NCBI GenBank assembly: GCA_009829735.1
Contig: CM020619.1
Coordinates: forward strand, 3,726,590-3,790,589
Length of the DNA stretch: 64,000 nucleotides
Direction: 5' to 3'
DNA from: Pyropia yezoensis
Taxonomy: Eukaryota; Rhodophyta; Bangiophyceae; Bangiales; Bangiaceae
The position numbers and the translations under genes were made by a program. Below, piece after piece: positions 11,449 to 25,000 of the stretch. Each line of letters opens with the position of its first letter. Within the stretch, counting starts at the first letter, position 1. The notes beneath the pieces are model-generated. The model was not told where the DNA came from and searched no databases. It saw only the letters and a list, made by a program, of their open reading frames with translations.

Positions 11449-11653
11449 GGGTCTCCGTCACCCTTGTGGCGACGCCGTCTTCAGCCCTGGCACACGGATA
11501 GGGATCCGGTCTTTTTCTTGTACTCGTGGTGTTGCGACCTGATCGATTGTGTTGAGTTTTTACCTTTGTCTGTGATCTACTGTTACTCTCCCCAATCTAC
11601 CCCCTCGCTCTCTTATTCGTGGTGATTGTTACGTCGGTTGACTGATTGTGACT

Positions 11654-13837
11654 ATGTCTACCCAAGAGACGGGGAACGTTCAAGATGACGGATCGGCGTC
11701 GACGCCGACTCCGGAGGTGACTACGGGAGCCGGGATCGGGAACCCGATCGACAACGTTGAGACGCCAATGCTTTCCGGTGCCGGATCGACGTTTGGCACG
11801 GCTCGGACGGCAGGAGGCGGGGGCCCGCCTCAACTGTCGTCGACCGACCTCACTCCGCCGCCTCCTTCACCAGGGGATTCCCTGATGGCATCAATGGCCC
11901 GCATCGAGGCCCGGTTTTCCGGACTCGACGCTCGCCAGGAGCGGACGGAGGACGCGATGGCAGTGTTGATGTCAACACGCCACACGACGGGACCCCGTCG
12001 TGTTCCTCCCACACCAGTACGGTTCGAACCGGCCGGACTACTTTCGGAGTCCACCAGGGTCAACCCCGGTGTGGCTACTCCTGGACAACCCCCGGACACA
12101 ATGGGGTATGGATCCGATTCGTCGGCAGAGTTGGAACGGAGCCACACGGAGCGATATGCTCGGAGCACCCGAAGCGGACTCCGCGGACACGACCCTGCGG
12201 ATACTTACGCCGGTGGAGAGTCGGTTATTGGCGGAGGGGGTACCCTCTCACAGTATCCCCACGACGAAGGAGGCCAGGCAACTCGGGTTCCCGAAGTGCC
12301 GACGCCTGAAGTACCATCTTAAGTGGTGGAAGCTATGACCGCGCAGGTAACTGCGAGCCTACTGAAGCGGATGGAGTCCGATGAGTTTGCTCATCAACTG
12401 GCTAAGCGACTGGATATCCAGGACGCTGACACGGAGATCGTCAACGAAGTCTTCAGGTCGGTACTGACTCCCGAACGTTATCGTTTGGAAGACCGATCTA
12501 CCACCGTATCGGAATCGATGCGTAATACGTCGCACCGAGCGATCCGCTCTATGCAGACCCTTATGAAGGGAGTCCCTATGTTCGGGGGCCCCAACGGACG
12601 TCCGTTGGCAGTCATCGGCTTCTTGACTAGCTTCAAGGCAGCCGCGGACAAGGCCCTCGTTAACGAGGGGCTGGCGCTGGAGATCCTCCCGTTCTTTGTT
12701 GATGAACGGGTGCGAGGCATTCTTCGCCAGGCATCCCCGATGCCGGGAATGAGGGTCGCGGCCACCCCCATGGATTACCGTGGGATTCTCAAGGAGCTGC
12801 TGAGCAGTTACCTCAGCGAGGACAAGTGCGAGGACCACTACCGGGCCCTGCGCACTGCCACCGCCCAGAGCTGGGAGGATGAAGAGATGTTTGGACGCCG
12901 GATCCAAGAGCTCGACTACGAGCTGGGGAAGCTCCTCGGAGAAGGGGAGCTACGGGCCATCCTGTTCGAAGGAGTACCCAACTACGTGCGGATATCCGCT
13001 CGGGGAGCCAATACGGCCCGGACGAACTTCAGTCGACTGATGCATATGTGCAAGTCCCTAGGGGACGCCTACCGGGTTCTACACCCGGAGTGTGCCTTGG
13101 CCCCGAAGCCCAAGGGTGAGGGAGGCAAGCCCAGTCTTACCCCGGTACCGAGGCAAGAGAAGGTGGAACGTAAGGCCGCACCAGTACTGGTGGCGACCGA
13201 ACAGACCCCTACGGGCGAGGATGAACCTCTAGTTGACCAACAGGGCCACCTGTTGCTACCGGCGACGCCAGTGATTGATGAGCACGGTACGGTAGCGTAC
13301 ATCGCCCCGGCTGGGACCCAGTTCCAGGTCAACGAGGGAGCGGGACGGCGCGTCCCGTATGTGCGGACGACGGGGTATGCCCCGGTTACGGGTAACCCCC
13401 ACCAGCCCCTGCCTACATGGGCAGTACGTACGGAGGCACCTCCGCAGATTGCGGGCCGACCAAACCGGTTGGGGGAGTCCATGTTCCGGTTGACCCAAGG
13501 ACCCAAGGCCTACCAGGGAGCAGGCACTCGGGCGCCCGAGGGAGGCAACCGCAGCTACGGGGCTACCCCGATGCGAACTCAAGGAGGGACCGGCACGTCC
13601 GGATGTATGTTGTGTGGGGATCCCCAGCACTGGGTGTCTTCCTGCCCACTCATCCCCGAGGAGTCCCGGCGGGCAGCGGCGCACCGCAAGGCATCCACCG
13701 GAGGGTATCCCGCCAGAGCACCCGGACCCGCACCGGGTAAGCAGCCAGCTCCAGGTGGAGTACTGGCCGTCGAGGAGGCACCTCCGCAGCCGGATGTCCC
13801 GGCGGACAGCACCCTACCAAGGGCGGGAAACGAGTAA
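11654..13837 (+). CDS. gag region of element B, first copy
   Basis: The region begins at ATG 11654 after a leader of about 200 bases. The N-terminal part is Thr/Gly/Pro-rich. A helical capsid-like section with AQVTASLLKRMESDEFAHQL follows, and the C-terminal section holds a zinc knuckle of C-x2-C-x4-H-x4-C form near 13605 (CMLCGDPQHWVSSCP), the nucleocapsid signature. The sequence is unlike the Gag of element A except for the knuckle and overall plan, so A and B are separate families. It has about one break, shared with the second copy. Confidence 0.85.
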
Positions 13838-13845
13838 GAGGAAGG

Positions 13846-16800
13846 ATGACCGGGGGGCGCTGGGGTAACCCAAGCAAGCCACCCCGGAGTACCGCGGGGA
13901 AAGCCCCACGGAGAGCGCGGTTGAGCCGACGCCGCATCAACCCCCGGGTACACCTTCCGGCCCCGACGACACGGCGTCAGGGGATTGATGACCAACCACC
14001 AAGGTTGGGAGGAGAGGACGGGAAGCCCCGTCACATGGAACCAGACAGGGGTCCTGTTCAGGATGCCCGAGCTACACCGGATATCGGGGTAGGCCACGTG
14101 CTGTTTACCTTGGAGAACTTCAAGGTATCAGCCACACTGGGGGTTGACCCCCAGTCGACACGATCGTACTACCCTGTACTGGATACAGGGGCTGGACCCA
14201 ACCTTATCCGGAAGGATACCCTTCCGGACAAGTGGCTTCCGCGAGTCAGAGTGACTCGGGGACCCACCATGAAGGACGCGAATGGTCGCCTCATTCGTAC
14301 GACCGCAGCGATGTCGCTGCGGGTGACCATCGGGGAACTCACCACGGAAGTCGACTTCCTGGTGTGTGGGACCCTATCGGTGCCCTGCATACTAGGGTGC
14401 ACCTTCATCAACGTTCACGTTGATGCAATCCGGCCAGGCCGGAGGACCGTCGAGCTTCAAGAAGCCGACGGGACGAAGCGAGGACACACGGCTATCGTCA
14501 GGGACCTGACGCTACAAGAAAGCCACGTTAACGTGGCTGAGGTGTACGCAAGTGTCGAGCCGAAGACACTTCGGTTGGCCAAGCGAACTCGCTTTGAGCC
14601 GTTGTCGGAGACAGTCCTCCCGGTTAACTGTGACCTCGCAGGCATCTGCAGAGTCAAGTCCAACTTGCGGACGTACAAGCGCCATGGGTTGACCATGGCC
14701 AACGGTCTCATAGACCTCCCATCAGGAGGGTCGTCCCTCCTAGTGATGGCGAACTATCGCCGTAAGGCAGTCACCCTCCCGAAGGGAACTATCCTCGGGA
14801 TTGCCGAGCTCTACGAAGGAGATATCCTTACCCCTGACAAGGAAGGTCAAGTGGACCCACTTGAGGTGCTGGCGGTCGCCGAGACCACCGAGCAACAGCA
14901 ACCCGATGACGGGAAGCCTAGTCGACCATCATTACCGGCGGATATTCCGCCGAAGGACCAAGAAGCATTGAAGGCACTGGCCGAGGCTGACCTCGACCAC
15001 CTTCCCCCTTCCGTAGCCGAAGGGGTACGACGGATGTTAAGAAAGCATGACGTCATGTGGACAGGCGGAGCCCTGGGTACCATTGGGGCAACCCAACATC
15101 GTATTGACCTGGTACCAGGCGCACGCCCCGCCCGGTCACAACCGCACCGAGCGGGACCTATGCAACGAGAGATCGTTGATGGAGAAGTGAAGAGGATGAG
15201 TGAAGCTAAGGTGATACGACCTTCGATGTCGGAGTGGGGTGCCCCAGTCGTTATCGTACCGAAGAAGGATCAAACCCCTCGGTTTTGCATCGATTATCGA
15301 CGCCTCAACTTGGTTACCAAGAAGGACTCCTACCCTTTACCAAGGATGGATGAATGCATCGACTCCCTGGGGGAAGCTACGGTGTTTACCACCATCGACT
15401 GCAATGCCGGATACTGGCAGATCCCGGTGGCGGACGAGGATATCCCCAAGACGGCATTCGTCTGTCACAGTGGAGTGTACGAGTTCCTAAGGATGCCCTT
15501 CGGATTGTCCAACGCCCCCGCTACATTCCAGCGGGCTATCGACATTATACTGTCGGGGGTGAAGTGGCGTAACTGCCTAGTGTACCTCGATGACGTCATC
15601 GTCTTCTCGCGTAACATGGATGACCATGTGCAACATGTTGACGAGGTACTCACCCTCTTGAGGAACGCCGGGGTAACCCTGCGTCTGAAGAAGTGCGCCT
15701 TCTTCCAACAGACGGTCGAGTATCTGGGCCACCAGATAACCCCTGGTAAACTAGGGGTACTCGAAGCCAATACCCGGGCACTCCGGGATGCCCGGTTCCC
15801 TAACACCCAGACGCAGCTCAAGAGCTTCCTGGGAATGTGCAATGTATACCGACGGTTCGTCAAGGACTTCGCTCGGATAGCTAAACCGTTAACGGTTCTT
15901 ACGAGCAGTACCCTGCCCAAGGTACTCCAACCCCCTTCGCCTAGCGAAGAGGAGGCATTCGAGTCGCTGAAGCGAGCCCTACTATCCCCACCCGTCCTTG
16001 CGCTACCGCACCGACGGGGTACCTTCGTCATCGATGTCGATGCATGCGATACACAAGTGGGATGCACCCTGCTACAGGGGGAGACGTTGATCGGTACCGA
16101 TAACGTTATCCCGGACCTACGTCCGGTAGGATACTTCAGCCGGACACTCAACCCGGCTGAGCGTAACTATAGTGCCACCGAGCGTGAATGCCTCGGAGTT
16201 ATATGGGCAGTGCAACTGCTCCGTCCATACCTGGAGGGCTCCAGGTTCATCGTGAGGTCCGACCACGAACCCCTACGATGGCTCCTCAACCTTGGTGACA
16301 AGCATTCCGATAGCCATGGGAGGCTAGCCCGATGGAGGCTAAAAATGGCCGAGCACGACTACCGTACCGTGTATAAGGCTGGGTCAACCCACCATCTCGG
16401 AGACGCATTGTCTCGACTCGACACCCCGAGCGGGGATACCCGCCCGGTGGACGAGGACATCCCGGTGGTACCGGTCTGCATGGTGGGTAACGCTACCCAA
16501 GGTATGGTTGACCATACCATGGCACACAGAGCATGCCCACTAACCCTCGCGGACTTCCGCGAGGCACAAGCCAATGACGACGACTGTAGACGTCATCGCG
16601 CTAACCTCCTGGCCGGTACGGCCGGCATCTTCTCCGAGAACGAAGACGAACTCATATACCGGCGGGCACCCGCCGATGGACGACATCAAGTCGTGGTTCC
16701 CGTGTCCTTACGGCAAGCCGTCATGGAACGAGAACACGAGAACCCCACAGCCGGACACCCGGGGGGTTCACGTATGTTCGCAGCAATGCGAAGGTTCTTC

Positions 16801-18011
16801 TACTGGCCAGCATTAGCCGTTGACGTGGTCGACCACGTAAGGGGATGCCACCCCTGTGCGCGTAACCGCATGAGTCTACATAGGCAGGCGTCTGCCATGA
16901 AGCTATTCCCACCCGATGGGCCCAACGAGCAAGTCGCTATCGACATACTCGGGCCACTTCCGGTAACGGAAGAAGGGAACACGTACATCCTGGTCATGTC
17001 TGACCGCTTCACTAAGCTGTCACGAGCGGCAGCCATCCCGAATGATACGGCATACACCATCATAAACGCAGTGGTTGACCACTGGATCAGTGCATACGGA
17101 GTCATGAAGCAACTCCTCTCCGACAACGGAGCAAACCTTACGTCAGCATTCTGCACTAAGGTCCTGGGCATGTTCGGTATCGAACCACGTCGGGCATCCG
17201 ACTACCACCCGCAAACCAACGGGCAGGTGGAGCGGTTGAACCGCACCATCTTCAAGATGCTACAGTGCTACGTGGCAGAGCACACGAACACTTGGGACAG
17301 GCTTCTGTCCGTACTCACCCTGGCATACAATGCCAGGCCGCATCGGAGCACGAACATCGCTCCGCTGGAGTGGGTCATGCCACTAGGCGTCGGTAACCTG
17401 ACGCTGCCACCAGGCAGGTGCACTCGGTATGATACACCGAAAGGCCGACCGGCCGAACGTATCCACCTAGCTTGGTTGGCCAAGCTATCGTGGATGATTC
17501 CTAAGCTCAAGGGTGCCCTTGACAGAACACAACTTCGATATAAGAAGAACTTCGACGCCCGGTTACGGGTGCGCAACGCAACCCTGGTAACAGGTGACTG
17601 GGTCTATATCAGACACCAGAAGTTCCGGGGGAACAAGCTCATGCAACCGGTCAAGGGACCGTACCAGATTCTCCACAGAGATGACACTCTGTTATCTTAC
17701 ACTCCGATACGGGAGATCCAACGCATCAGTTGAATGATGTGACACCTGCTCCGAAGCCGGAACAGCCTCAGCCGGTACCGGCTGGGTTGCTACATGAAGC
17801 TCTTACAACCCACCGGTCAGATGACCCCGTGGGACCGGGTGGGATTCCATACCAAGTAGAGAGCGTGGTCGGACACACCGACCCGGACCTACCAGGACCC
17901 TGGTACGTCAAGGTTATGTGGGTCGGATACGACTCACCCACCTGGGAACAGGCGGCAAATACACCCCGCCAACTCCTCATGCCTTACATGAGGCGACGAC
18001 GCCTACTGTAA
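13846..18011 (+). CDS. pol region of element B, first copy
   Basis: Order: protease (LDTGAGPNLIRKD near 14178), reverse transcriptase (FCIDYRRLN near 15283 and YLDDVIVF near 15583), RNase H (DVDACDTQVG near 16035), the integrase zinc-binding region near 16730-16870, the integrase core (IDILGPLP near 16938 and LSDNGANLTS near 17118), and a chromodomain near 17840-18000 (VKVMWVGYDSPTWEQA). This is the chromovirus arrangement. The reverse transcriptase is clearly related to that of element A. It carries about one break. Confidence 0.88.
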
Positions 18012-18087
18012 CAACCCAACCGACACCGACTTCGGCTGTTGGGGGGTGAGGCTTATACCTACTAAGTAGGGTGTGACATGGTTACGG

Positions 18088-18183
18088 CAGACTTAGGTTT
18101 CTAAGTCAAATCAGACTTAGGTTTCTAAGTCGAACCAAGCTTAGGCAACTAAGTAGAGTCAAGCTTAGGTAACTAAGTAAAAC
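18088..18183. repeat. Four 24-bp units with internal dyads, first copy
   Basis: Four head-to-tail units of exactly 24 bp follow pol. Each contains a small dyad of the form ACTTAG-GTTTC-TAAGT (units 1 and 2) or GCTTAG-G(C/T)AA-CTAAGT (units 3 and 4). The array sits where the sense pol transcript and the antisense frame converge, so it may mark RNA 3' ends or act as a structured boundary. The same array recurs at 26314-26409. Confidence 0.8.
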
Positions 18184-18489
18184 CTGAACCTTAATAAGTT
18201 AACTTAAAGGTAAAGGCTAACTTCGATAATATCGAAGTAAATAGGGGGCTTACACGGGAGGATGACCTCCCCAAGCCAAGACACAAAGTGAGGGAGGATG
18301 ACTCCCCAAGCAGGAACCAACCGGAAGAAGTTGGGCGGGAGGCAAGGCACCACTGAGCCAGATGGGGTACTCCCCCAAAGCAAACAGAGGCAAGCAATGC
18401 CCCCAAAGGGGATGAGTTTATACTCACTACTACCCGGCTACCATAAGGGTCACCGGGGCCCTCTCCCTCACAACCAATAGCACTCCTCA

Positions 18490-19012
18490 GTGGGTAGACC
18501 CACTGCCCGAGGGAGGCCACTCACGCGTAAGCGGTATACCTCCGTGCTCCACCGGTCGGCAATCTCACGACGGTCAATCACCCGAGTTACCTCGGTGCAT
18601 AGCTGGACGGGGGTGCTGCGGCCAGCCTCCACATCCTCCGGAGCTTTCTGGAGGCGGTCCAGCACGCCACCGAAGCAACGCGCTGACCCAACTAGCGCAG
18701 CACCTGGGGGATATCCCCCAGCTAACAGAGAGACCCTCCCGCATTGCGCGGGCAACAAGGGCGTCAACGCCCTCATACCAGAGACGAGGACCCCCGTCTT
18801 GTATGACAGGGGCGGGAGCGGACACTGGCGCAGCCAGAGGAGCCAGAGGAGCCGACACGGCTACCACCGGAGCCGGTGGCACCTGATACGAGGCTCTGTA
18901 GGACCCTACCGAAGGGGCTCCACCGTAACCCCGGCGGGGCTCCGCCCGACGACGGGACACTCACGCTCCCCACCCGCAGAGCCCCACTCTCGGGGACGAC
19001 GGCCAACCGCCG
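18490..19012 (-). other. Antisense open reading frame of element B, first copy, cut by the assembly gap
   Basis: This is the C-terminal portion of the antisense frame seen whole-length in the second copy (26714-29083). It contains LWYEGVDALVARAMREGLS and GGVLDRLQKAPEDVEAG. It runs into the 500-N gap, so its N-terminal part is not visible here. Confidence 0.5.
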
Positions 19013-19512
19013 NNNNNNNNNNNNNNNNNNNNNNNNNNNNNNNNNNNNNNNNNNNNNNNNNNNNNNNNNNNNNNNNNNNNNNNNNNNNNNNNNNNNNNNN
19101 NNNNNNNNNNNNNNNNNNNNNNNNNNNNNNNNNNNNNNNNNNNNNNNNNNNNNNNNNNNNNNNNNNNNNNNNNNNNNNNNNNNNNNNNNNNNNNNNNNNN
19201 NNNNNNNNNNNNNNNNNNNNNNNNNNNNNNNNNNNNNNNNNNNNNNNNNNNNNNNNNNNNNNNNNNNNNNNNNNNNNNNNNNNNNNNNNNNNNNNNNNNN
19301 NNNNNNNNNNNNNNNNNNNNNNNNNNNNNNNNNNNNNNNNNNNNNNNNNNNNNNNNNNNNNNNNNNNNNNNNNNNNNNNNNNNNNNNNNNNNNNNNNNNN
19401 NNNNNNNNNNNNNNNNNNNNNNNNNNNNNNNNNNNNNNNNNNNNNNNNNNNNNNNNNNNNNNNNNNNNNNNNNNNNNNNNNNNNNNNNNNNNNNNNNNNN
19501 NNNNNNNNNNNN
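19013..19512. other. Assembly gap (500 N)
   Basis: Exactly 500 N, a conventional placeholder rather than a measured length. Sequence left of it matches up to about 27243 and sequence right of it matches from 11287, so the two flanking contigs carry overlapping parts of element B. Confidence 0.99.
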
Positions 19513-19654
19513 CCCTCCCATTTGGGCTCCCATCTTGGTCCCGTGGCTTGCGCTCCAAGGACAGCAACCTTGGCCTCCCGGTGACGTTGGTGCCGATCCC
19601 CCTTGGTGAGTGTTCCCTGAGAGTGGACGTGCGACGGATCCCTATTGTGCTACA
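19513..19654 (+). repeat. Partial LTR of element B at the start of the right contig
   Basis: It matches 11287-11428, the last 142 bases of the element B LTR, and is followed by the same primer-binding site (19656-19674). Confidence 0.9.
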
Positions 19655-19880
19655 TTGGTGGAGCAGCAGGGGACGGGGTCTCCGTCACCCTTGTGGCGAC
19701 GCCGTCTTCAGCCCTGGCACACGGATAGGGATCCGGTCTTTTTCTTGTACTCGTGGTGTTGCGACCTGATCGATTGTGTTGAGTTTTTACCTTTGTCTGT
19801 GATCTACTGTTACTCTCCCCAATCTACCCCCTCGCTCTCTTATTCGTGGTGATTGTTACGTCGGTTGACTGATTGTGACT

Positions 19881-22063
19881 ATGTCTACCCAAGAGACGGG
19901 GAACGTTCAAGATGACGGATCGGCGTCGACGCCGACTCCGGAGGTGACTACGGGAGCCGGGATCGGGAACCCGATCGACAACGTTGAGACGCCAATGCTT
20001 TCCGGTGCCGGATCGACGTTTGGCACGGCTCGGACGGCAGGAGGCGGGGCCCGCCTCAACTGTCGTCGACCGACCTCACTCCGCCGCCTCCTTCACCAGG
20101 GGATTCCCTGATGGCATCAATGGCCCGCATCGAGGCCCGGTTTTCCGGACTCGACGCTCGCCAGGAGCGGACGGAGGACGCGATGGCAGTGTTGATGTCA
20201 ACACGCCACACGACGGGACCCCGTCGTGTTCCTCCCACACCAGTACGGTTCGAACCGGCCGGACTACTTTCGGAGTCCACCAGGGTCAACCCCGGTGTGG
20301 CTACTCCTGGACAACCCCCGGACACAATGGGGTATGGATCCGATTCGTCGGCAGAGTTGGAACGGAGCCACACGGAGCGATATGCTCGGAGCACCCGAAG
20401 CGGACTCCGCGGACACGACCCTGCGGATACTTACGCCGGTGGAGAGTCGGTTATTGGCGGAGGGGGTACCCTCTCACAGTATCCCCACGACGAAGGAGGC
20501 CAGGCAACTCGGGTTCCCGAAGTGCCGACGCCTGAAGTACCATCTTAAGTGGTGGAAGCTATGACCGCGCAGGTAACTGCGAGCCTACTGAAGCGGATGG
20601 AGTCCGATGAGTTTGCTCATCAACTGGCTAAGCGACTGGATATCCAGGACGCTGACACGGAGATCGTCAACGAAGTCTTCAGGTCGGTACTGACTCCCGA
20701 ACGTTATCGTTTGGAAGACCGATCTACCACCGTATCGGAATCGATGCGTAATACGTCGCACCGAGCGATCCGCTCTATGCAGACCCTTATGAAGGGAGTC
20801 CCTATGTTCGGGGGCCCCAACGGACGTCCGTTGGCAGTCATCGGCTTCTTGACTAGCTTCAAGGCAGCCGCGGACAAGGCCCTCGTTAACGAGGGGCTGG
20901 CGCTGGAGATCCTCCCGTTCTTTGTTGATGAACGGGTGCGAGGCATTCTTCGCCAGGCATCCCCGATGCCGGGAATGAGGGTCGCGGCCACCCCCATGGA
21001 TTACCGTGGGATTCTCAAGGAGCTGCTGAGCAGTTACCTCAGCGAGGACAAGTGCGAGGACCACTACCGGGCCCTGCGCACTGCCACCGCCCAGAGCTGG
21101 GAGGATGAAGAGATGTTTGGACGCCGGATCCAAGAGCTCGACTACGAGCTGGGGAAGCTCCTCGGAGAAGGGGAGCTACGGGCCATCCTGTTCGAAGGAG
21201 TACCCAACTACGTGCGGATATCCGCTCGGGGAGCCAATACGGCCCGGACGAACTTCAGTCGACTGATGCATATGTGCAAGTCCCTAGGGGACGCCTACCG
21301 GGTTCTACACCCGGAGTGTGCCTTGGCCCCGAAGCCCAAGGGTGAGGGAGGCAAGCCCAGTCTTACCCCGGTACCGAGGCAAGAGAAGGTGGAACGTAAG
21401 GCCGCACCAGTACTGGTGGCGACCGAACAGACCCCTACGGGCGAGGATGAACCTCTAGTTGACCAACAGGGCCACCTGTTGCTACCGGCGACGCCAGTGA
21501 TTGATGAGCACGGTACGGTAGCGTACATCGCCCCGGCTGGGACCCAGTTCCAGGTCAACGAGGGAGCGGGACGGCGCGTCCCGTATGTGCGGACGACGGG
21601 GTATGCCCCGGTTACGGGTAACCCCCACCAGCCCCTGCCTACATGGGCAGTACGTACGGAGGCACCTCCGCAGATTGCGGGCCGACCAAACCGGTTGGGG
21701 GAGTCCATGTTCCGGTTGACCCAAGGACCCAAGGCCTACCAGGGAGCAGGCACTCGGGCGCCCGAGGGAGGCAACCGCAGCTACGGGGCTACCCCGATGC
21801 GAACTCAAGGAGGGACCGGCACGTCCGGATGTATGTTGTGTGGGGATCCCCAGCACTGGGTGTCTTCCTGCCCACTCATCCCCGAGGAGTCCCGGCGGGC
21901 AGCGGCGCACCGCAAGGCATCCACCGGAGGGTATCCCGCCAGAGCACCCGGACCCGCACCGGGTAAGCAGCCAGCTCCAGGTGGAGTACTGGCCGTCGAG
22001 GAGGCACCTCCGCAGCCGGATGTCCCGGCGGACAGCACCCTACCAAGGGCGGGAAACGAGTAA
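19881..22063 (+). CDS. gag region of element B, second copy
   Basis: It is nearly identical to 11654-13837, with the same start (ATG 19881) and the same zinc knuckle near 21831. It is broken by about two changes relative to a single open frame. I read it as the same gag seen twice or as the gag of a dimer partner. Confidence 0.85.
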
Positions 22064-22071
22064 GAGGAAGG

Positions 22072-25000
22072 ATGACCGGGGGGCGCTGGGGTAACCCAAG
22101 CAAGCCACCCCGGAGTACCGCGGGGAAAGCCCCACGGAGAGCGCGGTTGAGCCGACGCCGCATCAACCCCCGGGTACACCTTCCGGCCCCGACGACACGG
22201 CGTCAGGGGATTGATGACCAACCACCAAGGTTGGGAGGAGAGGACGGGAAGCCCCGTCACATGGAACCAGACAGGGGTCCTGTTCAGGATGCCCGAGCTA
22301 CACCGGATATCGGGGTAGGCCACGTGCTGTTTACCTTGGAGAACTTCAAGGTATCAGCCACACTGGGGGTTGACCCCAGTCGACACGATCGTACTACCCT
22401 GTACTGGATACAGGGGCTGGACCCAACCTTATCCGGAAGGATACCCTTCCGGACAAGTGGCTTCCGCGAGTCAGAGTGACTCGGGGACCCACCATGAAGG
22501 ACGCGAATGGTCGCCTCATTCGTACGACCGCAGCGATGTCGCTGCGGGTGACCATCGGGGAACTCACCACGGAAGTCGACTTCCTGGTGTGTGGGACCCT
22601 ATCGGTGCCCTGCATACTAGGGTGCACCTTCATCAACGTTCACGTTGATGCAATCCGGCCAGGCCGGAGGACCGTCGAGCTTCAAGAAGCCGACGGGACG
22701 AAGCGAGGACACACGGCTATCGTCAGGGACCTGACGCTACAAGAAAGCCACGTTAACGTGGCTGAGGTGTACGCAAGTGTCGAGCCGAAGACACTTCGGT
22801 TGGCCAAGCGAACTCGCTTTGAGCCGTTGTCGGAGACAGTCCTCCCGGTTAACTGTGACCTCGCAGGCATCTGCAGAGTCAAGTCCAACTTGCGGACGTA
22901 CAAGCGCCATGGGTTGACCATGGCCAACGGTCTCATAGACCTCCCATCAGGAGGGTCGTCCCTCCTAGTGATGGCGAACTATCGCCGTAAGGCAGTCACC
23001 CTCCCGAAGGGAACTATCCTCGGGATTGCCGAGCTCTACGAAGGAGATATCCTTACCCCTGACAAGGAAGGTCAAGTGGACCCACTTGAGGTGCTGGCGG
23101 TCGCCGAGACCACCGAGCAACAGCAACCCGATGACGGGAAGCCTAGTCGACCATCATTACCGGCGGATATTCCGCCGAAGGACCAAGAAGCATTGAAGGC
23201 ACTGGCCGAGGCTGACCTCGACCACCTTCCCCCTTCCGTAGCCGAAGGGGTACGACGGATGTTAAGAAAGCATGACGTCATGTGGACAGGCGGAGCCCTG
23301 GGTACCATTGGGGCAACCCAACATCGTATTGACCTGGTACCAGGCGCACGCCCCGCCCGGTCACAACCGCACCGAGCGGGACCTATGCAACGAGAGATCG
23401 TTGATGGAGAAGTGAAGAGGATGAGTGAAGCTAAGGTGATACGACCTTCGATGTCGGAGTGGGGTGCCCCAGTCGTTATCGTACCGAAGAAGGATCAAAC
23501 CCCTCGGTTTTGCATCGATTATCGACGCCTCAACTTGGTTACCAAGAAGGACTCCTACCCTTTACCAAGGATGGATGAATGCATCGACTCCCTGGGGGAA
23601 GCTACGGTGTTTACCACCATCGACTGCAATGCCGGATACTGGCAGATCCCGGTGGCGGACGAGGATATCCCCAAGACGGCATTCGTCTGTCACAGTGGAG
23701 TGTACGAGTTCCTAAGGATGCCCTTCGGATTGTCCAACGCCCCCGCTACATTCCAGCGGGCTATCGACATTATACTGTCGGGGGTGAAGTGGCGTAACTG
23801 CCTAGTGTACCTCGATGACGTCATCGTCTTCTCGCGTAACATGGATGACCATGTGCAACATGTTGACGAGGTACTCACCCTCTTGAGGAACGCCGGGGTA
23901 ACCCTGCGTCTGAAGAAGTGCGCCTTCTTCCAACAGACGGTCGAGTATCTGGGCCACCAGATAACCCCTGGTAAACTAGGGGTACTCGAAGCCAATACCC
24001 GGGCACTCCGGGATGCCCGGTTCCCTAACACCCAGACGCAGCTCAAGAGCTTCCTGGGAATGTGCAATGTATACCGACGGTTCGTCAAGGACTTCGCTCG
24101 GATAGCTAAACCGTTAACGGTTCTTACGAGCAGTACCCTGCCCAAGGTACTCCAACCCCCTTCGCCTAGCGAAGAGGAGGCATTCGAGTCGCTGAAGCGA
24201 GCCCTACTATCCCCACCCGTCCTTGCGCTACCGCACCGACGGGGTACCTTCGTCATCGATGTCGATGCATGCGATACACAAGTGGGATGCACCCTGCTAC
24301 AGGGGGAGACGTTGATCGGTACCGATAACGTTATCCCGGACCTACGTCCGGTAGGATACTTCAGCCGGACACTCAACCCGGCTGAGCGTAACTATAGTGC
24401 CACCGAGCGTGAATGCCTCGGAGTTATATGGGCAGTGCAACTGCTCCGTCCATACCTGGAGGGCTCCAGGTTCATCGTGAGGTCCGACCACGAACCCCTA
24501 CGATGGCTCCTCAACCTTGGTGACAAGCATTCCGATAGCCATGGGAGGCTAGCCCGATGGAGGCTAAAAATGGCCGAGCACGACTACCGTACCGTGTATA
24601 AGGCTGGGTCAACCCACCATCTCGGAGACGCATTGTCTCGACTCGACACCCCGAGCGGGGATACCCGCCCGGTGGACGAGGACATCCCGGTGGTACCGGT
24701 CTGCATGGTGGGTAACGCTACCCAAGGTATGGTTGACCATACCATGGCACACAGAGCATGCCCACTAACCCTCGCGGACTTCCGCGAGGCACAAGCCAAT
24801 GACGACGACTGTAGACGTCATCGCGCTAACCTCCTGGCCGGTACGGCCGGCATCTTCTCCGAGAACGAAGACGAACTCATATACCGGCGGGCACCCGCCG
24901 ATGGACGACATCAAGTCGTGGTTCCCGTGTCCTTACGGCAAGCCGTCATGGAACGAGAACACGAGAACCCCACAGCCGGACACCCGGGGGGTTCACGTAT

